This document shows positions 6,773-12,474 of a stretch of DNA of 12,474 nucleotides, piece after piece. The DNA comes from an uncultured Taibaiella sp. GTDB taxonomy: Bacteria; Bacteroidota; Bacteroidia; Chitinophagales; Chitinophagaceae. Every line of letters begins with the position of its first letter. Within the stretch, counting starts at the first letter, position 1. Position numbers and translations under genes: made by a program. Location: NCBI GenBank assembly GCA_946886975.1, contig CAMPJV010000038.1, forward strand, positions 1-12,474, given 5' to 3'. The notes under the pieces are model-generated. The model saw only the letters and a list, made by a program, of their open reading frames with translations. It was not told where the DNA came from and made no database searches.

Positions 6773-7744
6773 ATGAAGAAGCTAATCTTAACTCTCCTGA
6801 CCGTATGTTCGGGTTTTCTTGCCGCACATGCCCAAAACAATGTAATTACAGGCATGATCCAGTGGGACTCAACAGCAAACGGCTCAAACACCACAAGCTT
6901 TATGGTGTATCTCATTATGCATGATACAGCAGCAAACACGCTGACCGCGATAGATTCGCAGCAGGTATCGGGCTGGCTGAGCAGCTATTCATTCCTCAAC
7001 GCTGCGCCGGGGTCTTACCTCACTAAAGCAGCGCCGCAATTAGGTACGTCCGGTGCAAACCTACTTATGCCTACTTACCACGATTCAAGTCTCTATTGGA
7101 ACTCTGCGACGACCATCAATCATGGTAGCGGCATTACCTATGCCCCGATTAATATGAAGACCGGGGTAAACACATCAGGTGTAGGCTTTATAGGAGGAAA
7201 CATCTCTGCAGGAGCCAACAAGGGAACCGGTGGCGGCATCCCGGGTATAATGGTTGCGCTACTAAATAGCGGAAACCAGACACTGAGCTATGATTACACA
7301 GATATAAACGGGGATTATTCTTTCAGCAACCTGCCAGTAGGCACATACACAGTCTTTCCTGAGGCGCTCAACTACATTACTATTGAGGCCACGAATGTTG
7401 CTGTGACTGCAGCCCAGCCATTAGTAACAACCCTTGACTTTAAGCAAACCCCAACACATATCAAGCTGATACCTTCAGCAATTAATGATCTTCCAACTGC
7501 TAATTTGTTTTCAGTTTATCCAAACCCTGCAGACGGAAGTGTGAAAATTAATTATACTTCTGATGTCACAGGCAAGGTAAACATCAGTGTTGTTGACGTA
7601 ACCGGCCGCCAGGTAATAGTCAGAGAATCCAACGCTAAGAGCAATGATCAAATTGACCTGTCAAAATTGACATCCGGTACCTATTTCATCAACATAACGA
7701 CCGAAAAAGCCACTCACAGCGAACAGATCGTAGTTAAACACTAA
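6773..7744 (+). CDS. secreted T9SS type A cargo with SdrD/Cna-B-like domain
   Basis: The 323-aa protein begins MKKLILTLLTVCSGFLAAHA, a clear Sec signal peptide with cleavage expected after residue 20. Residues ~22-130 are a beta-rich region with PGSYLTKAAP and LMPTYHDSSLYW. I recall similar segments in exported Chitinophagaceae proteins. Residues ~138-224 resemble an SdrD-B/carboxypeptidase-regulatory (Cna-B) domain: GGIPGIMVALLN, YDYTDINGDYSFSNLPVGTY and VFPEALNY. Such domains are structural stalks, not enzymes. The C-terminus is a T9SS type A sorting domain (FSVYPNPADGS at 246-256, VVDVTGRQV, LTSGTYFINI). It starts at ATG 6773 after an A-rich leader. It is monocistronic, with a strong terminator 38 nt after the stop. 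Function beyond surface or extracellular location is not visible. Confidence 0.9.
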   Translation: MKKLILTLLTVCSGFLAAHAQNNVITGMIQWDSTANGSNTTSFMVYLIMHDTAANTLTAIDSQQVSGWLSSYSFLNAAPGSYLTKAAPQLGTSGANLLMPTYHDSSLYWNSATTINHGSGITYAPINMKTGVNTSGVGFIGGNISAGANKGTGGGIPGIMVALLNSGNQTLSYDYTDINGDYSFSNLPVGTYTVFPEALNYITIEATNVAVTAAQPLVTTLDFKQTPTHIKLIPSAINDLPTANLFSVYPNPADGSVKINYTSDVTGKVNISVVDVTGRQVIVRESNAKSNDQIDLSKLTSGTYFINITTEKATHSEQIVVKH

Positions 7745-7782
7745 GATCACTGTTTAAAGCATTCTGCTTACCAATGAAAAAG

Positions 7783-7813
7783 AGCACTTTCCTGTTTCAG
7801 GAAGGTGCTTTTT
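7783..7813 (+). terminator. intrinsic terminator of the 6773-7744 gene
   Basis: An ~12-bp stem pairs 7783-7794 with 7798-7809, including one G-U pair at 7788/7804 and a TTT loop. It is followed by a T run to 7813. It begins 38 nt after the TAA stop. Confidence 0.9.
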
Positions 7814-7826
7814 GCTGAAAGTTCGT

Positions 7827-7887
7827 TGGTAGAGAACATCCTACTGCCGTCCTGAGGGATGAAGATCTCAGACGGGACTGACTACCA
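7827..7887. other. nested inverted-repeat structure, candidate structured RNA
   Basis: The outer arms TGGTAG (7827-7832) and CTACCA (7882-7887) enclose an inner stem of 7847-7856 with 7867-7875: CCGT/ACGG plus CTGAG/CTCAG with one bulged C. It lies 14 nt beyond the terminator of the preceding gene. No U-tract follows and no known RNA family is recognised. Confidence 0.3.
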
Positions 7888-7950
7888 TGACTTGGATTGA
7901 GATACCTGGCGCAAGCACTCTCATCATGTACTGTATAGATAAAGCATAGT

Positions 7951-7972
7951 TTAAGCTAGTATTAAGCTAGTA
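7951..7972. repeat. two tandem copies of an 11-bp repeat
   Basis: TTAAGCTAGTA occurs at 7951-7961 and again, directly adjoining and identical, at 7962-7972. The period is about one helical turn, so both copies would face the same side of the DNA. They lie ~190 bp upstream of the -7 box of the lipoprotein gene. Confidence 0.7.
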
Positions 7973-8147
7973 TAGAGTATGAAAAGGCTAGTGCCATGGT
8001 CCGGGCGTTCCCAGTTCCGCTTAAGCTGCTTTGCATTTCCAAGGGATAGTTTACTCTTCGGAATACTCGTCAGGTGCAAATTCCTGCACCCCGTATTAGT
8101 ATTTTCTGCAACAATTCAGGATCCCCTAGCATTCTTCAATTAGGAAC

Positions 8148-8159
8148 CGCTCCTGAGCG
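8148..8159. repeat. inverted repeat upstream of the -7 box
   Basis: CGCTC (8148-8152) and GAGCG (8155-8159) flank two bases. The repeat falls between the expected -33 and -7 positions of the promoter at 8164, where an operator could sit. Confidence 0.35.
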
Positions 8160-8163
8160 CAAA

Positions 8164-8178
8164 TATATTTGATCAAAT
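8164..8178 (+). promoter_or_regulatory. candidate -7 promoter element overlapping a 12-bp palindrome
   Basis: TATATTTG at 8164-8171 matches the Bacteroidota -7 consensus TAnnTTTG exactly. A perfect 12-bp palindrome, ATTTGATCAAAT, covers 8167-8178 and overlaps the box, so a dimeric repressor could occlude it. The -33 TTG is not clear. Transcription starting just after 8178 would leave a very short leader before the ATG at 8188. Confidence 0.45.
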
Positions 8179-8187
8179 TCCTATGAT

Positions 8188-8781
8188 ATGAAAATGGCGA
8201 TCGCTTGGTTCAACTATACTGTCCGAAATGCACGCCGATTGCTGACAACGATTTTGATGCTGGTTATTGTTCCCCAATTGAGTGGCTGTTATTACTACAA
8301 GGTCCATACATACCATTCCCCGGAATCAAAGAAGGCCTCTAAGCTCATTAGTGGCAAGAAGTACTTTATCCTGCATCAGCATACTGATGTGTGGCATCTG
8401 AAGGAGGGCTCCGTTGATTTTGATGGCAGAGACCTTGAAGGGACAAAGGAGCCACTAGACTCGAACCATCGGTACTACTTATCTGTAGACAAAACCCACA
8501 TAAACAGGTTCAGACCGGCAAAGCGCCTGAAGCGACTTGAAGGGCAGCATATAGTACCGGACGAACCAGTTTACGAGGTTCATATCTATGTAACTGACTA
8601 TACAGGTGATCAGGGCGATGACATTGTGGTTCCGCTTGCCGCCATACGAAGGATCGAGGTATATGAGATTGCTAAAGGTGCGACTATGTCCTCTCAGGTT
8701 CTACCCGTTATGGCTGGTTGTCTGGCGGTTTTTACTGCTATTTTGATTGTAGCACTGAATCAGCCAGTAAGTGTTTTTTAG
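8188..8781 (+). CDS. unrecognised lipoprotein with C-terminal membrane segment
   Basis: I cannot assign a function to this 197-aa protein. It has a lipoprotein signal peptide: positive residues at 13-17 (RNARR), a hydrophobic stretch (LLTTILMLVIV) and the lipobox LSGC with Cys34. The mature part begins YYYKV. It contains KKYFILHQHTDVWHLKEG (57-74), a DLEGTKEPLDSNHRYYLS segment (81-98), a basic patch NRFRPAKRLKRL (106-117) and VPLAAIRRIEVYEIAKGATM (148-167). Residues ~171-192 form a predicted transmembrane helix, unusual for a lipoprotein. I recall longer Bacteroidota hypothetical proteins with this arrangement that continue past the helix, so it may be a C-terminally shortened member; this is from memory and uncertain. 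Start is ATG 8188 (an in-frame ATG at 8194 is also possible). It stands alone, with its own candidate promoter. Confidence 0.8.
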   Translation: MKMAIAWFNYTVRNARRLLTTILMLVIVPQLSGCYYYKVHTYHSPESKKASKLISGKKYFILHQHTDVWHLKEGSVDFDGRDLEGTKEPLDSNHRYYLSVDKTHINRFRPAKRLKRLEGQHIVPDEPVYEVHIYVTDYTGDQGDDIVVPLAAIRRIEVYEIAKGATMSSQVLPVMAGCLAVFTAILIVALNQPVSVF

Positions 8782-8812
8782 GTTTGTAGGTACCGGGGCA
8801 ACAAAAAGCAAC

Positions 8813-8875
8813 GGCGAGAATTGGTGCACTTTTTACATGTCCCTGTTGCACCGACGCAGCCGAGATTCGCTCGCC
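8813..8875. other. nested inverted repeats downstream of the lipoprotein gene
   Basis: GGCGAG (8813-8818) pairs with CTCGCC (8870-8875). AAT/ATT extends this after a 2-nt bulge. Inside it, GGTGCA (8823-8828) pairs with TGCACC (8847-8852). No U-tract follows. It could be a 3' UTR structure. Confidence 0.3.
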
Positions 8876-8973
8876 ATCTGAGAATCACCTATGTCTGCCC
8901 ATGGGCCAAATGTTATTTGATGAGTAAGGGCTTACTAAGCATCATGGCGTATCTCATATCGCGTCTAAAAGCT

Positions 8974-8995
8974 AAGAATTATGGGTTCTTTTTTT
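8974..8995 (+). terminator. weak terminator candidate downstream of the lipoprotein gene
   Basis: AAGAA (8974-8978) pairs with TTCTT (8986-8990), extendable by two G-U pairs, and runs into seven T residues (8989-8995). The stem is weak and lies 192 nt after the lipoprotein stop. Confidence 0.35.
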
Positions 8996-9087
8996 GAAAC
9001 CAGTAGGTGCGGGTCTAACAACTACCTGCATTAGAAGGCAGAGCTTGCGCTAAAATTGAATTTCCCCAGAAAGGCTTAGTCGGACAG

Positions 9088-9118
9088 AAAGAAGCCGGAA
9101 TCATGTTCCGGCTTCTTT
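9088..9118. terminator. terminator hairpin between convergent genes (M16 peptidase side)
   Basis: A perfect 13-bp inverted repeat (arms 9088-9100 and 9106-9118, TCATG loop) has a G/C-rich core and an outer AAAGAAG/CTTCTTT segment that gives a U-rich end on both strands. It lies 18 nt after the minus-strand peptidase stop (9137). Confidence 0.85.
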
Positions 9119-9136
9119 AGTAGATCAGGAGTAGGT

Positions 9137-12073
9137 TTAATACCCAAATATCTGCTCTTTGGTTAGTCTGCTGACGCGTCCGAGCTTCTGCAGGTCTTTT
9201 TCTGCAACCCTTTTCTCTGAAGCAACAATCACATAAGTGTATGGCTTGCCGGACATGTATTTTGCATGAAAGTCCTTTAGCTCTTTGTAGCCTAGGTTTG
9301 CGGTCTCGTTGTAAACAGCCTTCCGGTAATCTTCGTTAAGACCTCTTCGTTCTGCTGTCAGGTAGTTATAAATAATGGCATCCTGAGTAATGCGTTCGGT
9401 CTCTATCTTCTTGCGAATAGCGGATTTAGCATTAGTTATACTGTTCTCAGCAGCGGGCAGCTCTGTAAGCAATTCGTTCATAGCGCCGACAGCCTCATTT
9501 AGCTTGTCAGCCTGGCTACCAACATAGGCGCTTACATAGAAGGGATCTTCTTTCTTTTCCGGCGTCATAAAAAGAGCGCTTGTGGAGTACGCAAGGGCCT
9601 TGCTTTCACGAATGGTCTGGAAGACGATAGAGCCCATGTTTCCACCAAAATAGTTGTTAAATAATTCGATCTCCGGCTGCATTCCGGGGTCGTACCCTGG
9701 GATATTGCGTACCCACCGGATCTCGCTCTGCACCATATCATAGTCGGTAAACAATACCTCATTTGCCTTCAGCTCTTTAAATGCAAACATTCTTGCAGGC
9801 GGCGGGGCGGCAAACGTTGTTGGTGTCTTGTGCAGCTTTTCAAGTGTTGCATTAAGCTGATTTAAAGAGGCTGGTCCATAGTAAAGTACGCGGTGTTCAT
9901 AGCTTGGTAGTTGATGGAGTATATTAGTAAGCTCCTGTGCGGTTAGTGCCTGCACTTCCGCATCCGTCATGACGTAGTTGAAAGGATTTGCGGCTCCATA
10001 GCGCGCATAGTTCATCAGACCCTGCATAATGATGTTCTTATTGTTTTTTGCATCGGAACGGGCCTTTGTAAGACGAGCTTTGAGCGCTGTGAGTGCTTCT
10101 TCGTCAGGCCTGCAGTTTGCAATGAGATCTTCAAGTAAAGCTGTGGCCTGTGTAAAATTATCTTGCAGACCTTCCAGGCTAATGGTTGTGAATTCATTTC
10201 CTGTATTTACGTTGAGGCTACAGGCGAGCTTGTAGAACTCTTTGGAAATATCTTCAGCGCTTTTTGATGCGGTACCCAGGAACTGGAGGAACTGGGCAGC
10301 GACAGGCAGCCTTTTGTCATTCCACGCTCCAATGTTAATACGATAGGACATTCTGAAGAGGCCATTCTCGTTATTTTGGACGTAAAGAATTTCTGCAGGA
10401 CCAAGTTTTCCACGCAGTATATCTTTCTGATAGTCCAGCCACACAGGCTTTACTGGACTCAAAGGCATGTCCGCTACTTCCTTCACAAAGGCCGACTGTT
10501 TTCCGGCATTTGTTTCCACAGGTGTAATCACAGGCTTTTCAACCTTGACAATATTTTTGTCTTCGCCTTTGCGCTTATACACCGCCACATAATTATTGCC
10601 GAGGTACTTTTTAGCAAACGTGACAATATCCTGCTTCGTGAGCTTTGACAACAAGTCTATATATGCCACGTTGTTGCGCCAATCGTCTTCAGAAGTGAAG
10701 GTATACATCAGTGCGTCAGCGCGTGAGCTGTATTTCTCGTTCTGCTGCATCAGGTACTTCTTCATGTTATTGATGATAGATGTGAGCAGCACATCTTCAA
10801 AGCGACCCATCTTAAGGTTTTCTATTTCTCCCAGCATGAGGCTGCGCACCTCATCGAGACCCTGCCCTTGTGTGGGTGACCCTTGTAGCATCAGCACGCC
10901 GTAATCGACTAAAATGTTAGTGTAGGCAACAGCCCTTAATAGCTTTTGCTTTTTGACAAGATTCAGATCAATAAGTCCCGCACGGCCGTTGGTTAGAATC
11001 TGCCCCGTAAGATCAGCTAATACCGCATCTTTATCATGTATGCCTGGAAGTCTGTAGCCAAGAGCTATGAATTCCGCATCCGGTCCGAAGACTTCTTTAA
11101 CGATTGGTGTGGTAATGGGTTTTTCGGGCTGAAAGTTATAAGCCGGTACAGGCTTTGGTTGCATGTAGGCAAAGGCGGCGTCAATTTTTTTGATCAAAAC
11201 ATCGGGGTCAAAATCGCCGGAAGCGATGATACCCATATTATTAGGGACATAGAAAGAGTTGAAATATTTCCTTATTTCTACCAACGAAGGGTTTTTCAGA
11301 TGTTCTACAGTACCTATGGTGGTTTGCTTACCGTAGTTGTGATTGCGGAAGAGATTAGCCATCATCATTTCGTTGACCTTGCGCGGGTCACTGTCAAGCC
11401 CCCGGTTTTTCTCCTCGTAGACGGCTTCTAACTCAGTATGAAAGATGCGCAACACTGGGTCTTTGAACCGATCTGCCTGCACTTTCAGGAACTTGTCAAT
11501 TGCGTTTGCCGGTATATCTTCGGTATACACCGTCTGCTCATAAGAAGTAAAGGCATTTGTACCCTGTGCACCCATTTCGCTCATCAGCTTGTCATACTCA
11601 TTTGCAATAGAGTATTTAGAAGCAAGACCCGATACTGAGTCTATCTGGCGATAGATTCTAGTTCTCGCCTCAGGATCGGTCGTCTGATTGTAGGTTTCAT
11701 ACAGGGCGTCGATCTTATCGAGAAGCGGCCTTTCTTTGTCCCAGTCCAAAGAGCCATAATTCTTTGTGCCCTTGAACAACATATGCTCCAGGTAGTGCGC
11801 CAGACCTGTGTTTGTTGCAGGATCAGTTTTGCTTCCTGCTTTGGTGGCAACATAGACCTGCATCCTCGGCTCCTTACTGGTCGGGCTAAGGATTACCGAA
11901 AGGCCATTTTTGAGCGTATAGAACCTTGTCTGCATCGGGTCGTTGGTAACATAGCGATACTTATACCCTGCTGAACTCGCCTCCTTCCATTCATATTGGC
12001 CCTGGGCGATGGCCATCGAACTGATTAGAATAATGGAAAATAATAGAACTGATACTTTGATCTGACTGAACAT
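9137..12073 (-). CDS. exported M16 (pitrilysin/insulinase) family zinc metallopeptidase
   Basis: The 978-aa protein has two M16 units, as in pitrilysin, and acts outside the cytoplasm: signal peptide VSVLLFSIILISSMAIA with cleavage near residue 23. The first unit carries the inverted zinc motif HYLEH (93-97: ligands His93 and His97, catalytic Glu96) and the distal glutamate in ELEAVYEEKNRGLD (Glu220/221). About 123 residues separate the two parts, versus the usual ~75, because of a charged helical insert (about 110-165: KERPLLDKIDALYE, DPEARTRIYRQID). I recall this insert in Bacteroidota homologues. The first M16_C-like domain is ~260-450. The second unit (~545-965) has FLQFLG in place of HxxEH and is inactive, but keeps the substrate-binding Arg822/Tyr829 pair (RESKALAYS). 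It probably degrades peptides in the periplasm or at the outer membrane. Substrate unknown. Start is ATG 12071-12073. Confidence 0.95.
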   Translation of the reverse strand: MFSQIKVSVLLFSIILISSMAIAQGQYEWKEASSAGYKYRYVTNDPMQTRFYTLKNGLSVILSPTSKEPRMQVYVATKAGSKTDPATNTGLAHYLEHMLFKGTKNYGSLDWDKERPLLDKIDALYETYNQTTDPEARTRIYRQIDSVSGLASKYSIANEYDKLMSEMGAQGTNAFTSYEQTVYTEDIPANAIDKFLKVQADRFKDPVLRIFHTELEAVYEEKNRGLDSDPRKVNEMMMANLFRNHNYGKQTTIGTVEHLKNPSLVEIRKYFNSFYVPNNMGIIASGDFDPDVLIKKIDAAFAYMQPKPVPAYNFQPEKPITTPIVKEVFGPDAEFIALGYRLPGIHDKDAVLADLTGQILTNGRAGLIDLNLVKKQKLLRAVAYTNILVDYGVLMLQGSPTQGQGLDEVRSLMLGEIENLKMGRFEDVLLTSIINNMKKYLMQQNEKYSSRADALMYTFTSEDDWRNNVAYIDLLSKLTKQDIVTFAKKYLGNNYVAVYKRKGEDKNIVKVEKPVITPVETNAGKQSAFVKEVADMPLSPVKPVWLDYQKDILRGKLGPAEILYVQNNENGLFRMSYRINIGAWNDKRLPVAAQFLQFLGTASKSAEDISKEFYKLACSLNVNTGNEFTTISLEGLQDNFTQATALLEDLIANCRPDEEALTALKARLTKARSDAKNNKNIIMQGLMNYARYGAANPFNYVMTDAEVQALTAQELTNILHQLPSYEHRVLYYGPASLNQLNATLEKLHKTPTTFAAPPPARMFAFKELKANEVLFTDYDMVQSEIRWVRNIPGYDPGMQPEIELFNNYFGGNMGSIVFQTIRESKALAYSTSALFMTPEKKEDPFYVSAYVGSQADKLNEAVGAMNELLTELPAAENSITNAKSAIRKKIETERITQDAIIYNYLTAERRGLNEDYRKAVYNETANLGYKELKDFHAKYMSGKPYTYVIVASEKRVAEKDLQKLGRVSRLTKEQIFGY

Positions 12074-12142
12074 AGAATGACTAGAAATTAGCGGGCGCTG
12101 AAGTTACATGATAAAAGAAGAAGGTAGATGCTATAAAAGACT

Positions 12143-12164
12143 AAACCTGGTGAAAGACAGGTTT
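12143..12164. repeat. inverted repeat upstream of the M16 peptidase gene
   Basis: AAACCTG (12143-12149) and CAGGTTT (12158-12164) are separated by 8 nt and lie ~70 nt before the peptidase ATG. It could be a leader hairpin or an operator. No exact TAnnTTTG box was found on the minus strand in this 222-nt spacer. Confidence 0.35.
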
Positions 12165-12295
12165 GGCAGCGTGTAAAGTGTTACGCGGTCTTGCCAGTCT
12201 GAGCTAAAATTCTCTAGATTGATCTAAGGGGACGTTAAGTGCTTTAACATTTGCCATTAGAGCTGCCAAGGTCTGGCATACACAGGGTGCAACAT

Positions 12296-12319
12296 AAAAA
12301 AATCCCGCCGAAGCGGGAT
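12296..12319 (-). terminator. UUCG-loop intrinsic terminator of the 12341-12474 gene
   Basis: On the minus strand, ATCCCGC and GCGGGAT form a 7-bp stem closed by a C(UUCG)G tetraloop. The second arm runs into a T7 tract that overlaps it by one base (12302 down to 12296). It lies 21 nt after the stop codon of the partial gene at the right edge. Confidence 0.93.
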
Positions 12320-12340
12320 CAGTATTGTTGGAGAACCAGA

Positions 12341-12474
12341 TTACTCTCCGATCTTGTCGCCTGGATCTTGTTGCTGCCCCATGAAGTTATCTACCATGCC
12401 CTGCATCATTGGCGGGAGCTGCGATTGTATATATTCTTTGATGACGATAATGGACTTCTCAGCCTGTTCCTGTG
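12341..12474 (-). CDS. C-terminal fragment of an unidentified protein (5' end outside window)
   Basis: From the right edge the minus strand is open for 43 codons to TAA at 12341-12343. The visible sequence starts QEQAEKSIIVIKEYIQ, then SQLPPMMQGMVDNFMG, then a polar tail QQQDPGDKIGE. It looks like amphipathic helix, a Pro/Met-rich segment and a flexible acidic end. The strong terminator 21 nt downstream supports a real gene end. I do not recognise the family. It is the upstream neighbour of the M16 peptidase gene on the same strand, but the terminator separates them. Confidence 0.75.
   Translation of the reverse strand, partial: QEQAEKSIIVIKEYIQSQLPPMMQGMVDNFMGQQQDPGDKIGE

Larger units (their letters stand above)
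7814..8187. other. intergenic region with possible RNA structure and small repeats
   Basis: No gene is supported in either strand over these 374 nt. The region holds a nested inverted-repeat structure at 7827-7887, two adjacent copies of an 11-bp repeat at 7951-7972, a GGTGCA/TGCACC hairpin at 8073-8090, an inverted repeat at 8148-8159 and a -7-type promoter box with a palindrome at 8164-8178. Confidence 0.6.
8782..9087. other. intergenic region between convergent genes
   Basis: No gene is supported here. It contains a nested inverted-repeat structure (8813-8875) and a weak A/U-rich hairpin with a T run (8974-8995). Its right edge meets the terminator of the M16 peptidase gene. Confidence 0.6.

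Noticed and set aside
7945..7985. CRISPR-like array at the 11-bp repeats
   Set aside because: Only two adjoining copies, no spacers and no cas genes.
1..12474. Defence island, prophage or mobile element
   Set aside because: No integrase, transposase, nuclease, toxin-antitoxin or phage gene, no target-site repeats, and even composition; the genes are housekeeping or envelope genes.

Overview
The window looks like chromosomal DNA of a member of the Bacteroidota, most likely the Chitinophagia/Sphingobacteriia side. The main reasons are three exported proteins ending in type A C-terminal sorting domains of the type IX secretion system (T9SS; each has a YPNP motif and a G-T/I-Y turn), A-rich leaders that mostly lack Shine-Dalgarno sequences, and two exact matches to the Bacteroidota -7 promoter element TAnnTTTG. 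Base composition looks even by eye, in the mid 40s percent GC. I see no rRNA, tRNA, insertion sequence, integrase, CRISPR array, toxin-antitoxin pair or defence gene.

Layout. Positions 2-646 (+) are the 3' end of an NHL-repeat T9SS cargo gene. It meets tail to tail, with overlapping stop codons, a minus-strand pair: a polyprenol-phosphate-type family 2 glycosyltransferase (1188-1904) followed 11 nt later by a gamma-carbonic-anhydrase-like hexapeptide protein (643-1176). Divergent from that pair is a plus-strand cluster of thymidylate synthase (thyA, 2067-2861), dihydrofolate reductase (folA, 2952-3455) and a small protein (3452-4033) that looks like a methyltransferase which has lost its SAM site. 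A perfect 16-bp hairpin ends the cluster. Next, on the minus strand, are a T9SS cargo with YD/RHS-like repeats (4136-5590) and a YdeI/OmpD-associated-family protein (5715-6299). A 473-bp divergent spacer carries an orphan minus-strand terminator. A third T9SS cargo with an SdrD/Cna-B-like domain (6773-7744) ends in a strong terminator. A 443-bp spacer with small repeats and possible RNA structure follows, and then an unrecognised lipoprotein with a second, C-terminal membrane segment (8188-8781). The minus strand then carries a large exported M16 zinc peptidase (9137-12073). The window ends inside the C-terminus of an unidentified minus-strand gene (12341-12474) with a textbook UUCG-loop terminator.

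How the genes work together. ThyA makes dTMP and dihydrofolate, and FolA reduces the dihydrofolate back to tetrahydrofolate, so the 2067-3455 pair is a complete thymidylate/folate cycle. The three T9SS cargos and the M16 peptidase belong to the envelope and secretome but are not arranged as one operon. I found no convincing new multi-gene system. The best leads are the degenerate methyltransferase coupled to folA, the unknown lipoprotein with its palindromic promoter, and the unexplained terminator and structured spacers around 6.5-9.0 kb.
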